The notes: generated by a model not told the origin, from the letters alone. A DNA stretch of 64,000 nucleotides from Cronobacter universalis NCTC 9529 (GCF_001277175.1 NZ_CP012257.1:3782001-3846000), one strand, 5' to 3'. Shown: positions 36,314 to 50,358, counted from the stretch's first letter. Program-made: numbers and translations.

Positions 36314-36350
36314 CTGGGTGCATATACAGTTATGCTGTGAGTATATACAG
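36314..36350 (-). promoter_or_regulatory. Two LexA boxes upstream of lexA
   Basis: On the minus strand CTGTATATACTCACAG (36335-36350) and CTGTATATGCACCCAG (36314-36329) both fit CTG-N10-CAG. They are spaced 21 bp centre to centre, the same dual-operator arrangement as in E. coli. Confidence 0.95.
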
Positions 36351-36413
36351 CTAAAGGTGATTTTAAAACCATAACCGGTTAAAAAAGCGCTTCTTTCGCG
36401 ATTTCTGGAAAAC

Positions 36414-36782
36414 TTATCGCAAATGCTGCCAGAGCAGCGTGACCCACACGACCAGCGCGAGGATAATCGACAGCAGGACCGCGGCGGAGCCCATATCCTT
36501 GGCGCGCCCGGAAAGTTCATGAAATTCAGGGCCGATGCGATCAACGACCGCTTCGATGGCGCTGTTGAGGATCTCAACGATCATAACCAGCGTCACGGAG
36601 CCAATCAGCAGGACGCGGGTGATCGGGTCGACATCCAGCCAGCAGGCGATAAGAATGGCGGCTATTACGGCAACCCCTTCCTGGCGAAATGCGGCTTCAT
36701 TTTTCCAGGCGGCGCGTAATCCCTTCCAGGAATAGCCGGCAGCGTTAATAATTCGAGTTAACCCCGTGGTGTTGTTGGCCAT
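36414..36782 (-). CDS. dgkA: Diacylglycerol kinase
   Basis: DgkA is a small trimeric inner-membrane kinase that recycles diacylglycerol from membrane-derived oligosaccharide synthesis to phosphatidic acid. The protein has 122 residues and three membrane helices. The conserved active-site block EILNSAIEAVVDRIGPEFHELSGRAKDMGSAAV is intact, including the Glu and Asn residues that bind substrate and Mg-ATP. It is divergent from plsB, so the two phosphatidate/lysophosphatidate-forming enzymes share an upstream region. Confidence 0.97.
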   Translation of the reverse strand: MANNTTGLTRIINAAGYSWKGLRAAWKNEAAFRQEGVAVIAAILIACWLDVDPITRVLLIGSVTLVMIVEILNSAIEAVVDRIGPEFHELSGRAKDMGSAAVLLSIILALVVWVTLLWQHLR

Positions 36783-36914
36783 GACAAGAAACCTTTTTTA
36801 AATTCAGGCGTCAATGCTAATGCGCTTCGATAAAGAAGCACCACAGAAATTCTACGGAGTTTCTGATATTCTTGCGCCGCAATTGCATTATTAACCAGAG
36901 GCTTTACATCGTTT

Positions 36915-39341
36915 ATGTCCGGTTGGCCACGAATTTACTACAAATTACTTAATTTACCATTAAGCGTGCTGGTAAAAAGCAAGTCCATCCCGGCGGCGCC
37001 CTGCCCCGAACTTGGGCTCGATACGTCACGCCCCATCATGTATGTGTTGCCGTATAACTCGAAGGCGGATCTCCTGACGCTGCGCGCCCAGTGCCTGGAG
37101 CACGATCTGCCGGACCCGCTGGAACCACTGGTTATCGACGGCACCGAACTGCCGCGCTATGTGTTTATCCATGGCGGCCCCCGCGTGTTTACTTACTACA
37201 CGCCGAAGGAAGAGTCGATCAAGCTGTTCCACAACTATCTCGACCTGCACCGCAGCAACCCGGATCTCGACGTCCAGATGGTGCCGGTGTCGGTCATGTT
37301 CGGCCGCTCGCCGGGGCGCGAAAAGGGCGAGGAAAACCCGCCGCTGCGCATGCTGAACGGCATTCAGAAATTCTTCGCGGTCTCCTGGCTTGGTCGCGAC
37401 AGCTTTGTGCGTTTCTCGCCGCCGGTGTCGCTGCGCCGCATGGCGACCGAACACGGTACGGACAAGCGCATCGCCCAGAAACTGGCCCGCGTGGCGCGTA
37501 TGCATTTCGCCCGCCAGCGCCTCGCCGCTGTCGGCCCGCGCCTCCCTGCGCGCCAGGATCTCTTTAACAAGCTGCTCTCGTCAAAAGCTATCGCTCGCGC
37601 CGTTGAAGACGAAGCGCGCACCAAAAAAATCTCGCACGAGAAAGCCCAGCAAAACGCCGTCGCGTTGATGGAAGAGATCGCCGCAAACTTCTCTTACGAG
37701 GCGATTCGCCTTACCGACCGCGTGCTTGGGTTTACCTGGAACCGTCTCTACCAGGGCATTAACGTCCATAACGCCGAGCGGGTGCGTCAGCTCGCCCACG
37801 ACGGCCACGAAATTGTCTATGTGCCCTGCCATCGCAGCCACATGGACTATCTGCTGCTCTCTTACGTGCTTTATCACCAGGGGCTGGTGCCGCCGCATAT
37901 CGCCGCTGGCATCAACCTGAACTTCTGGCCCGCCGGGCCGATTTTCCGCCGTCTGGGCGCGTTTTTTATCCGCCGCACCTTTAAAGGCAACAAGCTTTAC
38001 TCCACGGTCTTCCGCGAATATCTCGGCGAACTGTTCAGCCGCGGCTATTCGGTGGAGTACTTCGTGGAAGGCGGGCGCTCGCGCACCGGTCGTCTGCTCG
38101 ATCCGAAAACCGGCACGCTCTCCATGACCATCCAGGCCATGCTGCGCGGCGGTACGCGTCCGATTACGCTGGTGCCGATTTACATTGGCTATGAGCATGT
38201 GATGGAAGTGGGCACTTACGCGAAAGAGCTGCGCGGCGCCACCAAAGAGAAAGAGAGCCTGCTGCAGATGCTGCGCGGCTTAAGCAAGCTGCGTAACCTG
38301 GGTCAGGGTTATGTGAACTTCGGCGAACCGCTGCCGCTGATGACCTTCCTGAACCAGCATGTGCCGGAGTGGCGCGATTCCATCGACCCGATCGAAGCGG
38401 TACGTCCGGCGTGGCTGACCCCGACGGTGAATGAAATTGCTTCACAGCTGATGGTGCGTATCAACAATGCGGGCGCGGCTAACGCCATGAACCTGTGTTG
38501 CACCGCGTTGCTGGCCTCGCGTCAGCGTTCGTTAACGCGCGAGCAGTTGACCGAACAGCTGGATTGCTACCTGAGCCTGCTGCGTAACGTGCCATACGCC
38601 TCCGACGCCACGGTGCCGGACGCCACGGCGACGCAGCTCATCGAGCACGCGTTGCAGATGAACAAGTTCGATGTCGAGAAAGATACGATCGGCGATATCA
38701 TCGTGCTGCCGCGCGAGCAGGCGGTGCTGATGACCTACTACCGCAACAACATCATGCATATGCTGGTGCTGCCATCGCTTATCGCCGCTATCGTGACGCA
38801 ACATCGCCGCATCAGCCGTGAAGCGGTGCAGCAGCAGGTTGAACAGCTGTTCCCGATGCTGAAGACGGAGCTGTTCCTGCGCTGGGAAAAAGAAGAGGTG
38901 CCGGCGGTCGTCGATGCGCTGGTTAACGAACTGGCGCAGCAGGGGCTGATCCTTGCCGACGACGTCTGGCTGCAGGTGAACCCGGCGCGCTCCCGTACGC
39001 TGCAACTGCTGGCCGCTGGCGTGCGCGAAACACTGCAACGCTACGCGATCACCTTCTGGCTGCTGAGCGCTAACCCGTCCATCAACCGCGGAACGCTTGA
39101 GAAAGAGAGCCGCACCGTGGCGCAGCGCCTTTCCGTGCTGCACGGCATTAACGCGCCGGAGTTCTTCGATAAAGCGGTGTTCTCGACGCTGGTGCTGACG
39201 CTGCGCGATGAAGGCTATATCAGCGATACCGGCGATGCCGAACCGGCGGAAACCATGAAAGTTTACCAGATGCTGGCAGAGCTAATGACGTCGGATGTGA
39301 GGCTGACTATCGAGAGCGCGGCGGCGCAAGCGGGCGCGTGA
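36915..39341 (+). CDS. plsB: Glycerol-3-phosphate 1-O-acyltransferase PlsB
   Basis: PlsB makes 1-acyl-glycerol-3-phosphate at the inner membrane, the first step of phospholipid synthesis. The protein has 808 residues against 807 in E. coli. The catalytic HX4D box is HRSHMD (about residue 306). Substrate-binding motifs [26 protein letters not shown] and [11 protein letters not shown] follow in order. The ATG at 36915 gives [18 protein letters not shown] strong terminator follows. Confidence 0.98.
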   Translation: MSGWPRIYYKLLNLPLSVLVKSKSIPAAPCPELGLDTSRPIMYVLPYNSKADLLTLRAQCLEHDLPDPLEPLVIDGTELPRYVFIHGGPRVFTYYTPKEESIKLFHNYLDLHRSNPDLDVQMVPVSVMFGRSPGREKGEENPPLRMLNGIQKFFAVSWLGRDSFVRFSPPVSLRRMATEHGTDKRIAQKLARVARMHFARQRLAAVGPRLPARQDLFNKLLSSKAIARAVEDEARTKKISHEKAQQNAVALMEEIAANFSYEAIRLTDRVLGFTWNRLYQGINVHNAERVRQLAHDGHEIVYVPCHRSHMDYLLLSYVLYHQGLVPPHIAAGINLNFWPAGPIFRRLGAFFIRRTFKGNKLYSTVFREYLGELFSRGYSVEYFVEGGRSRTGRLLDPKTGTLSMTIQAMLRGGTRPITLVPIYIGYEHVMEVGTYAKELRGATKEKESLLQMLRGLSKLRNLGQGYVNFGEPLPLMTFLNQHVPEWRDSIDPIEAVRPAWLTPTVNEIASQLMVRINNAGAANAMNLCCTALLASRQRSLTREQLTEQLDCYLSLLRNVPYASDATVPDATATQLIEHALQMNKFDVEKDTIGDIIVLPREQAVLMTYYRNNIMHMLVLPSLIAAIVTQHRRISREAVQQQVEQLFPMLKTELFLRWEKEEVPAVVDALVNELAQQGLILADDVWLQVNPARSRTLQLLAAGVRETLQRYAITFWLLSANPSINRGTLEKESRTVAQRLSVLHGINAPEFFDKAVFSTLVLTLRDEGYISDTGDAEPAETMKVYQMLAELMTSDVRLTIESAAAQAGA

Positions 39342-39362
39342 TCGGGTCTGATCAGTGACAGT

Positions 39363-39390
39363 AAAAGGCGGGGAAACCCGCCTTTTTTAT
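39363..39390 (+). terminator. Terminator of plsB
   Basis: GGCGGG (39367-39372) and CCCGCC (39377-39382), with loop GAAA and flanking A/T pairs, run into TTTTTT (39383-39388). Confidence 0.93.
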
Positions 39391-39428
39391 TGGCGGAAAA
39401 CAGTGGTAATAGCTGATAACGATGTGGA

Positions 39429-39457
39429 TGGTGGGTGCGCTTCGCTTACCCACCCTA
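39429..39457. repeat. Single REP-like palindrome between plsB and ubiA
   Basis: GGTGGGTGCGCTTCGCTTAC followed by CCACCCTAC is one copy of the window's dispersed palindrome family. A degraded half copy (GTAGGGCGGGTCCCGCC) follows at 39484-39500. Confidence 0.8.
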
Positions 39458-39521
39458 CGTTTTATCAATGCTGCGGCCTCTTGTAGGGCGGGTCCCGCCG
39501 TCACAGCACCGCCGCTAATAA

Positions 39522-39543
39522 CAAAAAAGCGGGTTTCCCCGCT
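39522..39543 (-). terminator. Terminator of ubiCA
   Basis: GCGGG (39529-39533) and CCCGC (39538-39542), extended by A/T pairs, form a hairpin. The minus strand continues into TTTTTTG. It lies 7 bp after the ubiA stop. Confidence 0.88.
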
Positions 39544-39549
39544 TCTCTG

Positions 39550-40422
39550 TCAGAATTTTAAATAACTTAGCGCCAGGCCGATAAATACCAACAGCCCCAC
39601 ATAGTTATTATTTAAAAATGCCCGGAAACAGGCGTCGCGATCGCGCCCGGCAATAATTTTCTGCTGCCAGATAAACAGCGCGCCTGCGCATGCAAGGCCT
39701 GCATAATAAAACGCGCCCAGGCCGTTCAGCCAGCCCACTGCGCCCAGCAGCGCCAGCACGGCAATCTGCAGTAGCCCGATAATCAGCTTATCGTGGCGCC
39801 CGAAAAGAATAGCCGTCGACTTAACGCCGATTTTCACGTCATCGTCGCGATCGACCATCGCATATTCCGTATCGTACGCCACCGCCCAGCAGATATTGGC
39901 GAAAAACATCAGCCAGCAGCTTAACGGCAGCGACTCGCTCACCGCGCAAAACGCCATCGGAATTGACCAGCCAAACGCCGCGCCCAGCACCACCTGCGGC
40001 AGATGGGTATAGCGCTTCATAAACGGATACATCCAGGCCAGCGCCAGCGCCGCCACCGAGAGCAAAATGGTTTTCACATTCAGCGTCAGCACCAGCAAAA
40101 ACGACAGCAGCACCAGAATGACGAACAGATTGCGCGCCTCTTTTTCGGTCACATCGCCGCTCGGCAGCGGCCGGTGCGCCGTGCGCTTCACATGCCCGTC
40201 GAATTTACGGTCGGCATAATCATTCACCACGCAGCCTGCGGCGCGCATCAGCCAGACGCCCGCCACAAACACCGCGAGTATCCACAGCGGCGGCACGCCG
40301 GGCGACGCCACCCAGAGCGCCCACAGCGTCGGCCAGAGCAGCAGTAACGCGCCAATCGGCTTATCGGTGCGCATCAGGCGGTGATAGGCGAGCAGCTTAT
40401 TCTGCGTCAGGCTCCACTCCAT
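39550..40422 (-). CDS. ubiA: 4-hydroxybenzoate octaprenyltransferase
   Basis: UbiA attaches the polyprenyl tail to 4-hydroxybenzoate in the membrane, the committed step of ubiquinone synthesis. The protein has 290 residues and about nine membrane helices. The first Asp-rich motif is [20 protein letters not shown] and the second is [20 protein letters not shown]; both bind the Mg-prenyl diphosphate. Its ATG overlaps the ubiC stop by one base (TAATG), so translation is coupled to ubiC. Confidence 0.97.
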   Translation of the reverse strand: MEWSLTQNKLLAYHRLMRTDKPIGALLLLWPTLWALWVASPGVPPLWILAVFVAGVWLMRAAGCVVNDYADRKFDGHVKRTAHRPLPSGDVTEKEARNLFVILVLLSFLLVLTLNVKTILLSVAALALAWMYPFMKRYTHLPQVVLGAAFGWSIPMAFCAVSESLPLSCWLMFFANICWAVAYDTEYAMVDRDDDVKIGVKSTAILFGRHDKLIIGLLQIAVLALLGAVGWLNGLGAFYYAGLACAGALFIWQQKIIAGRDRDACFRAFLNNNYVGLLVFIGLALSYLKF

Positions 40423-40931
40423 TATTTTTCCTCTCCGTACAAGGGTGATGCGGGTAAAAACAGTTCGGTCAACAGCAGCGGCTTGCCGGAGAGCCTCAGC
40501 AGAGAGCGGCGCCCCCAGAGTTCGTCGCTGCGGCCCGGCTGGATAAAATCACGCGTGAGGGTGGATGAGGTAAACAGATAACGGCCCAGCGGCGTGGTGC
40601 CGAGCTGCTGCAACGCCAGTTCCGGCCCACACAGTGTAGACTCCGGCACCAGTGTCCGCCCGACCAGCCACGGCACGCCGTCGCCGCACAGCAGGATTTC
40701 GCGCAGCCAGTAGCGCGGCTCTGGGGGTAAAAACTCCCCTTCCTCCTCCAGCGCCTCAGGGCCGACGAAGCCTTCAAACAGCATCTCAACCGTCACGCGC
40801 TCGCAAAACCCCTCGAAACGGCGGGTCATGGAATCTTCCAGCATCAGCCAGTCGAGCAGCGCGCTATCCAGCGTGCTGATATCGTCAAAAAAGGACAACG
40901 CGCGCAGTTGTCTCAGCGCGGGATGGGACAT
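40422..40931 (-). CDS. ubiC: Chorismate pyruvate-lyase
   Basis: UbiC converts chorismate to 4-hydroxybenzoate plus pyruvate, feeding UbiA. The protein has 169 residues against 165 in E. coli. Recognisable parts are [18 protein letters not shown] at the start, [14 protein letters not shown] and the core [26 protein letters not shown] with its active-site arginine. The ATG at 40931 has GGAGAG six nt upstream; a longer frame to 41090 is not conserved. It is the first gene of the ubiCA operon. Confidence 0.95.
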   Translation of the reverse strand: MSHPALRQLRALSFFDDISTLDSALLDWLMLEDSMTRRFEGFCERVTVEMLFEGFVGPEALEEEGEFLPPEPRYWLREILLCGDGVPWLVGRTLVPESTLCGPELALQQLGTTPLGRYLFTSSTLTRDFIQPGRSDELWGRRSLLRLSGKPLLLTELFLPASPLYGEEK

Positions 40932-41054
40932 GCGTGACTCTCCGGGGCCAAAAGTGGACGTATTGTAACGCAGAACCGGCAAAACGGGGGCGGGGAAACA
41001 AGGAGTACGAACAAAAGCGCAACATGGGTGCAACAGTACGTCATGCTGCGCCAG

Positions 41055-41080
41055 GAAAAAAGGTGCGCGCAAGCGCACCA
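41055..41080 (-). terminator. Terminator of malM
   Basis: GGTGCGC (41062-41068) and GCGCACC (41073-41079) pair over 7 bp with loop GCAA. On the minus strand TTTTTTCC follows (41056-41061). It ends the malK-lamB-malM transcript. Confidence 0.87.
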
Positions 41081-41113
41081 GGTGTTGCAAACATCAGCAG
41101 CGTGGGGAGACTG

Positions 41114-42055
41114 TCACCCCTTGCCTTTTACGCTGCTGATAAAAGTCTGACGTGCCGTGGTGGAGCCGAGACGCTCCGCTTCATCCAGCAGTTTCAGCGC
41201 TTTATCGACATCGCCCTTCGCAACGGCTTCCTTAATGGCGCGATTGAAATAGGCCTCGGTGTCATTAAGTACCGGCTCGCGTTTCGCGGCGGGCGCTGGC
41301 GCAGCCGCCGGTGCGGCAGGGGCTGGCGCGGAATAAGCAGCGGCAGGCGCTGCGGTATTGCCGACCGTCACAGACGACGGGCCGGAAGAACCGAACAGCG
41401 GGCCGACCAGAACGCTGGATGCGGAGTTAGTGCTTACTTTCAATTTAAGCTTGCCGTCAGGCGTGTGGCGCGCCACCGGATCGGCGATATCCGGTACGGC
41501 GTTACCCACCCCTTTGGCGTAAGCCTTCGCCGGGTTGGTCATCGTGGTGGTCTTTTGCAGATCCTGCGGCGTGGTAAAGACCAGCAGGTACAGTTTCTGC
41601 TGCCCCAGCGCTGGCGTCAGCTTGATGACGCCTTCGAGGCGGTCTTCAGAGACCACGCCCGGCTCCTGATAGGTAAAGTAGCTGCTCGGGAAGTAGGCGG
41701 CAGGCGTTAAGTTCTGATCCAGCACCAGTACGTTCGGGGCGTAAATGCCGGTCTGTTTGTTCGCAAGGCTGGTAAGCGTAATGGTCAATTCGCCAATATT
41801 CGCCGGCACGCTATAGGCGGCGACTTTACCGGTAATGCCCGGTACGTTGAGGGTCTGCCCCACGGCGGCCAGATCGGTCGTCTGGGTTTGCGACTGCGCG
41901 ACAGGCGTCCAGGTCAGGCGCTGTAACTCACCGGCCGGGATGGATGGCGCCGCGGCGGTGTTCTGCGGCACGATATTCACATCAGCGAAGCTGACGGCGG
42001 GCAGGCCTGCGAGCAGCCCTGCGCTTAAGCATAATGCGACGAGACGTTTTTTCAT
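41114..42055 (-). CDS. malM: Maltose operon periplasmic protein MalM
   Basis: MalM is a 313-residue periplasmic protein of unclear function encoded at the end of the malK-lamB-malM operon. A signal peptide ends VSFADVN. The protein then shows a beta-rich region, an Ala/Pro-rich linker (about 235-260, APAPAAPAAAPAPAAK) and a C-terminal helical segment YFNRAIKEAVAKGDVDKALKLLDEAERLG that resembles a helical hairpin repeat. The linker is low-complexity but in frame. It follows lamB by 124 bp with a hairpin between. Confidence 0.94.
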   Translation of the reverse strand: MKKRLVALCLSAGLLAGLPAVSFADVNIVPQNTAAAPSIPAGELQRLTWTPVAQSQTQTTDLAAVGQTLNVPGITGKVAAYSVPANIGELTITLTSLANKQTGIYAPNVLVLDQNLTPAAYFPSSYFTYQEPGVVSEDRLEGVIKLTPALGQQKLYLLVFTTPQDLQKTTTMTNPAKAYAKGVGNAVPDIADPVARHTPDGKLKLKVSTNSASSVLVGPLFGSSGPSSVTVGNTAAPAAAYSAPAPAAPAAAPAPAAKREPVLNDTEAYFNRAIKEAVAKGDVDKALKLLDEAERLGSTTARQTFISSVKGKG

Positions 42056-42137
42056 TTTTTATTACCTCGGATGGAAAGGGAAACGGTAGCCAGGCAATAG
42101 CGCGCTTCCCGAAAATCGGTACTTTTCAATGAGGGTT

Positions 42138-42159
42138 AAGAGGGGCTTTCGCCCCTCTT
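42138..42159 (-). terminator. Hairpin between lamB and malM
   Basis: AAGAGGGGC (42138-42146) and GCCCCTCTT (42151-42159) form a perfect 9-bp stem with loop TTTC. There is no T-run on the minus strand, so full termination is unlikely. It probably protects lamB mRNA and lowers malM expression relative to lamB. Confidence 0.7.
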
Positions 42160-42179
42160 GTTACTGCAATAACGCGTGA

Positions 42180-46208
<4,029 letters not shown>

Positions 46209-46222
46209 CGGTCGTGGAAAAT

Positions 46223-46335
46223 GGCGGGTGCGCTTTGCTTACCCGCCCTACAAAACCATTCTCAGAGATTTACGGTGGGTAAGCGACGCGCACCCGCGAA
46301 CACCCTGTAGGGTGGGTAAGCGACGCGCACCCGCC
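46223..46335. repeat. Cluster of three REP-like palindromes in the malE-malF gap
   Basis: Copies lie at 46223-46251 (GGCGGGTGCGCTTTGCTTAC type, reverse orientation), 46275-46297 and 46307-46334 (GTAGGGTGGGTAAGCGACGC type). In E. coli the same intergenic position carries a different REP family that stabilises upstream malE mRNA. The same use here is an inference. Confidence 0.85.
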
Positions 46336-46404
46336 ACACCCTGTAAAGAGTTGCACCGTGGCGCGGCCACACCCACGTTTTCATCGTTGTTGAGGATTAT
46401 CCCC

Positions 46405-47949
46405 ATGGATGTCATTAAAAAGAAACACTGGTGGCAAAGCGACGCGCTGAAATGGTCGGCGATAGGTCTGCTGGGCATACTGGTGGGTTACCTTGTTGTT
46501 TTAATGTACGCACAGGGGGAATACCTGTTCGCCATCATGACGCTGATTTTAAGCTCGGCTGGCCTCTATATTTTCGCGAACCGCCGCGCCTACGCGTGGC
46601 GCTATGTTTACCCGGGGCTGGCAGGTATGGGGCTGTTCGTGCTCTTTCCGCTGGCCTGTACCATCGCTATCGCCTTTACCAACTACAGCAGCACCAACCA
46701 GCTCACGCAGGAGCGCGCGCGTCAGGTGCTGATGGACCGTAAATACCAGGCGGGCGAAAGCTATGCCTTTGGCCTGTATCCCTCAGGCGAGCGGTGGCGC
46801 CTGGCCCTCACGGACGGCGCCAGCGGCAAATATTATGTTTCTGAACCGTTTAAATTTGGCGGCGAGCAGAAACTGAAGCTTTCCGCCGCGCCAGCCCTGC
46901 CGGAAGGCGAACGCGCCAGCCTGCGCGTCATCACGCAAAATCGCCAGGCGCTGAACCAGATCACCGCCGAACTGCCGGACGAAAGCCAGCTGGTGATGAG
47001 CTCGCTGCGCCAGTTCTCCGGCACCCGTCCGCTCTATGCGCTCGCCAATGACGGCACGCTCACCAACAACCAGAGCGGCGTGAAATACCGCCCGAATAAC
47101 GATATCGGCTTTTATCAGGCGGTGAGCGCTGACGGCCAGTGGGGCGATGAGAAGCTGAGCCCCGGTTATACCGTGACGATCGGCTGGGATAACTTCCTGC
47201 GCGTCTTCGTCGATGAAGGCATTCAGAAACCGTTTATGGCGATCTTCGTCTGGACGGTCGTCTTCGCGGCGCTGACCGTCGTGCTGACCGTGGCGGTCGG
47301 CATGGTGCTGGCGTGCCTGGTGCAGTGGGAATCGCTGAGGGGCAAAGCTATCTACCGCGTGCTGCTCATTCTGCCGTATGCGGTGCCGTCGTTTATTTCC
47401 ATTCTGATTTTCAAAGGGTTGTTCAACCAGAGCTTTGGTGAGATCAACATGATGCTGAGCGCGCTGTTTGGCATCAAACCGGCGTGGTTTACCGACCCGA
47501 CCACGGCGCGCACCATGATCATTATCGTCAACACCTGGCTTGGCTACCCGTACATGATGATCCTCTGCATGGGGCTGCTGAAGGCTATCCCGGACGATCT
47601 GTATGAGGCTTCCGCGATGGACGGCGCAGGCCCGTTCCAGAACTTCTTTAAAATCACGTTCCCGCTGCTGATAAAGCCGCTGACGCCGCTGATGATCGCA
47701 AGCTTCGCGTTTAACTTTAATAACTTCGTGCTGATCCTGCTGTTAACCAACGGCGGCCCGGATCGCATCGGCACCACGACGCCTGCGGGCTATACCGACT
47801 TGCTCGTGAGCTACACCTGGCGTATCGCCTTTGAAGGCGGCGGCGGTCAGGACTTTGGCCTCGCGGCGGCTATCGCCACGCTTATCTTCCTGCTGGTGGG
47901 CGCGCTGGCGGTCGTGAACCTCAAAGCCACGCGCATTAAGTTTGACTAA
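46405..47949 (+). CDS. malF: Maltose ABC transporter permease MalF
   Basis: MalF forms the inner-membrane channel with MalG. The protein has 514 residues, as in E. coli. Eight membrane helices are expected, with the large periplasmic P2 loop (about residues 92-275) that contacts MalE. The coupling EAA loop appears as [23 protein letters not shown]. The ATG at 46405 follows TGAGGA; an apparent extension back to 46228 only translates the palindromic repeats and is rejected. Confidence 0.97.
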   Translation: MDVIKKKHWWQSDALKWSAIGLLGILVGYLVVLMYAQGEYLFAIMTLILSSAGLYIFANRRAYAWRYVYPGLAGMGLFVLFPLACTIAIAFTNYSSTNQLTQERARQVLMDRKYQAGESYAFGLYPSGERWRLALTDGASGKYYVSEPFKFGGEQKLKLSAAPALPEGERASLRVITQNRQALNQITAELPDESQLVMSSLRQFSGTRPLYALANDGTLTNNQSGVKYRPNNDIGFYQAVSADGQWGDEKLSPGYTVTIGWDNFLRVFVDEGIQKPFMAIFVWTVVFAALTVVLTVAVGMVLACLVQWESLRGKAIYRVLLILPYAVPSFISILIFKGLFNQSFGEINMMLSALFGIKPAWFTDPTTARTMIIIVNTWLGYPYMMILCMGLLKAIPDDLYEASAMDGAGPFQNFFKITFPLLIKPLTPLMIASFAFNFNNFVLILLLTNGGPDRIGTTTPAGYTDLLVSYTWRIAFEGGGGQDFGLAAAIATLIFLLVGALAVVNLKATRIKFD

Positions 47950-47960
47950 GGAGATCCCAC

Positions 47961-48851
47961 ATGGCTATGGTGCAACCCAAATCGCAAAAGCTGCGTCTGC
48001 TGGCGACTCACCTGCTGCTGCTGGCGTTTATCGCCGCCATTATGTTCCCGCTGTTGATGGTCGTGGCGATTTCGCTGCGCCCCGGCAACTTCGCGACCGG
48101 TAGCCTCATCCCGGATCAAATCTCCTGGGAGCACTGGCGGCTGGCGCTCGGTTTCAGCGTGGAGCATGCCGATGGCCGCGTCACGCCGCCGCCGTTCCCG
48201 GTGCTGCTGTGGCTGTGGAACTCAGTGAAAATCGCGGGCATTACCGCGGCAGGCATTGTGGCGCTCTCCACCACCTGCGCCTATGCCTTCGCCCGCATGC
48301 GTTTCCCGGGTAAAGGCGCGCTGCTGAAAGGCATGCTGATTTTCCAGATGTTCCCGGCGGTGCTGTCGCTGGTGGCGCTCTACGCCCTGTTTGACAGGCT
48401 CGGTCAGTACATTCCGTTTATCGGGCTTAATACCCACGGCGGCGTGATCTTCGCGTATCTGGGCGGTATCGCGCTGCATGTCTGGACCATCAAAGGCTAT
48501 TTCGAAACCATCGACGGGTCGCTTGAAGAAGCGGCGGCGCTGGATGGCGCGACGCCGTGGCAGGCGTTCCGGCTGGTGCTGCTGCCGCTGTCGGTGCCGA
48601 TCCTGGCGGTGGTCTTTATTCTTTCGTTTATCGGCGCGATTACCGAAGTGCCGGTCGCCTCGCTGCTGCTGCGCGATGTCGACAGCTACACCCTGGCGGT
48701 GGGCATGCAGCAATATCTCAACCCGCAAAACTACCTGTGGGGCGATTTCGCGGCGGCGGCCGTGTTGTCAGCCATCCCAATCACCGTGGTCTTCCTGCTG
48801 GCACAGCGCTGGCTGGTGAGCGGCCTCACGGCGGGGGGCGTCAAAGGTTAA
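47961..48851 (+). CDS. malG: Maltose ABC transporter permease MalG
   Basis: MalG is the second channel subunit, 296 residues with six membrane helices. The EAA coupling motif is [26 protein letters not shown]. The C-terminal tail that reaches into the MalK dimer (GLTAGGVKG) is present. It starts 11 bp after malF with AAGGAG upstream and ends in a strong terminator, closing the malEFG operon. Confidence 0.97.
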   Translation: MAMVQPKSQKLRLLATHLLLLAFIAAIMFPLLMVVAISLRPGNFATGSLIPDQISWEHWRLALGFSVEHADGRVTPPPFPVLLWLWNSVKIAGITAAGIVALSTTCAYAFARMRFPGKGALLKGMLIFQMFPAVLSLVALYALFDRLGQYIPFIGLNTHGGVIFAYLGGIALHVWTIKGYFETIDGSLEEAAALDGATPWQAFRLVLLPLSVPILAVVFILSFIGAITEVPVASLLLRDVDSYTLAVGMQQYLNPQNYLWGDFAAAAVLSAIPITVVFLLAQRWLVSGLTAGGVKG

Positions 48852-48910
48852 GTCTCTTCATCGTTATTTTGCCACTGTAGTCCCATTGTATCCCTGACTG
48901 TAAGTCTGTT

Positions 48911-48938
48911 TTGGCGGCCCCGTGCCGCCTTTTTTTAT
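48911..48938 (+). terminator. Terminator of malEFG
   Basis: GGCGGC (48913-48918) and GCCGCC (48924-48929) with a 5-nt loop run into TTTTTTT (48930-48936). Confidence 0.93.
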
Positions 48939-49057
48939 GCGTGTTTCCCCTGCGCGGCGGTTAAAAACATGGCGAGCGTCTATAGTTAAAGGTTCAGGTT
49001 TTGCCCGGCCCGCGAGAGGCTGTGCACTGTAAAGTTTACTGATAACAGGGAAAGAAA

Positions 49058-49699
49058 ATGAAAATAGCCTGCCTGCATACGGCGCAAAGCAACGTGGCGG
49101 TTTTTGATGAGGCAGCCCGCGCGCTGAATCTTCCGCAAGACGCCTTAACCCATAAAGTGATGCCGCACCTGCTTGAACAGGCGCAAGCCGCAGGCGGCGT
49201 CACGCCCGAGATTGAAAAAGAGACGATAGCGGCGCTCGCGGATCTGCGCACTGATGCCGACGTGGTGCTGCTTACCTGCTCGACGCTGGGCTCCGCCGCC
49301 GATTTCCTGGCGCAGGATCCGGGCATTATGCGTGTCGACCGCGCGCTGGCGCAGGCGGCAGCGACCGCCGGGCAGCCCGTTGTGGTGCTCTGCGCCGCGC
49401 CGACCACGCTGCACCCCACCGCCGCGCTGTTTCGCGCCACGCTCGCCCCCATCACGCCGCTTGGGGTTGAGATTGTCCCCGATGCCTGGGCGCTGTTTCA
49501 GAGCGGTCAGCACGACGCCTTTCACCAGCGCATCGCCCAGGCCGCTGAGCAGGCGTTCGCGCGCAGCGCAGGCTGCGTGGCGCTGGCGCAGGCCTCTATG
49601 GCGGGCGCGGAGCGTTATTTCAGCCATCCCAAACTGCTCACCAGCCCACGCGCCGCGCTGGCGCAGATTGCGGCGCGCATTGAGCGGGAGCGCGCATAA
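49058..49699 (+). CDS. Asp/Glu racemase superfamily protein, atypical active site
   Basis: This 213-residue protein resembles the aspartate/glutamate/hydantoin racemase fold. The first catalytic cysteine motif is clear as VVLLTCSTLGSA (C74). At the second half the usual LGCTE-type cysteine motif is replaced by CVALAQASMAGA, where the aligned position is not cysteine; C173 lies five residues earlier. A one-cysteine member (decarboxylase, isomerase or non-racemising) is therefore possible. The stop overlaps the next gene's start by one base (TAATG), indicating coupling with a hexapeptide transferase. The substrate is unknown. Confidence 0.82.
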   Translation: MKIACLHTAQSNVAVFDEAARALNLPQDALTHKVMPHLLEQAQAAGGVTPEIEKETIAALADLRTDADVVLLTCSTLGSAADFLAQDPGIMRVDRALAQAAATAGQPVVVLCAAPTTLHPTAALFRATLAPITPLGVEIVPDAWALFQSGQHDAFHQRIAQAAEQAFARSAGCVALAQASMAGAERYFSHPKLLTSPRAALAQIAARIERERA

Positions 49700-50166
49700 T
49701 GACGACACCCGTGCCTGAACTGCGTGAAGTGGCCGTGCGCGATGTGACCGTCGGGCGCGACGTGGTGATTTATCAGCCCGCCAACGTGTATGGCTGCGAG
49801 CTGGGCGATGAGGTGTTTATCGGCCCGTTTGTGGAGATCCAGCGCCATTCCCGCATCGGGCGCGGCACGCGCGTGCAGTCGCATACGTTTATTTGCGAGT
49901 ACGTGACCATCGGCGAAGATTGTTTTATCGGCCACGGGGTGATGTTCGCCAACGATATGTTTCGCGACGGCAAGCCGGACCCGAACAGCGAGAATTGGGG
50001 GCGGATTGTGATTGGTAATGGCGTGTCGATTGGCAGCAACGCGACCATTCTCGCGGTGTCGATTTGCGATGGCGCGGTGATTGGCGCAGGCAGCGTGGTG
50101 ACAAAGTCGATTACTGAAAAAGGGGTGTACGCCGGTAACCCGGTGCGGTTGTTGCGGCGATTGTAG
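49699..50166 (+). CDS. Left-handed beta-helix (hexapeptide) acyltransferase
   Basis: This 155-residue protein consists almost entirely of hexapeptide repeats ([LIV]GxxxxI) such as CELGDEVFIGPFVEIQRHSRIG and VTIGEDCFIGHGVMFANDMF. It resembles WbbJ/WlbB-type sugar N-acetyltransferases that use acetyl-CoA. The conserved catalytic histidine is probably in FIGHGVMF. The C-terminus VYAGNPVRLLRRL closes the helix as in that family. It is translationally coupled to the racemase-like gene, so both probably act on one metabolite, perhaps an amino sugar or surface glycan precursor; this is inference. Confidence 0.85.
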   Translation: MTTPVPELREVAVRDVTVGRDVVIYQPANVYGCELGDEVFIGPFVEIQRHSRIGRGTRVQSHTFICEYVTIGEDCFIGHGVMFANDMFRDGKPDPNSENWGRIVIGNGVSIGSNATILAVSICDGAVIGAGSVVTKSITEKGVYAGNPVRLLRRL

Positions 50167-50177
50167 TCATATTGCGT

Positions 50178-50206
50178 GGCGGGTGCGCTACGCTTACCCG
50201 CCCTAC
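50178..50206. repeat. REP-like palindrome, reverse orientation
   Basis: GGCGGGTGCGCTACGCTTAC followed by CCGCCCTAC is one copy in the opposite orientation to the tandem group that follows, the same pairing pattern as at 25564-25766. Confidence 0.82.
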
Positions 50207-50235
50207 AACATCTCACCGTCCCACATGGACCATCC

Positions 50236-50358
50236 GTAGGGTGGGTAAGCGAAGCGCACCCACCGTTGAACATGGGCCGTCCGTAGGGTGGGTAAGCGCA
50301 GCGCACCCACCGTTGAACATGGGCCGTCCGTAGGGTGGGTAAGCGCAGCGCACCCACC
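50236..50358. repeat. Tandem array of REP-like palindromes, 47-bp period
   Basis: Copies of GTAGGGTGGGTAAGCGNAGC-type palindrome start at 50236, 50283 and 50330, an exact 47-bp period. The intervening CGTTGAACATGGGCCGTCC is repeated with them. The array lies just beyond the yjbH stop (convergent to it). Confidence 0.88.

Noticed and set aside
46228..46404. N-terminal extension of MalF
   Set aside because: The extra 59 residues translate the palindromes; the ATG at 46405 has a ribosome site and gives the E. coli length.
50236..50358. Possible CRISPR array
   Set aside because: The spacer is duplicated together with the repeat and copy number is three, so it is a tandem REP-like array.
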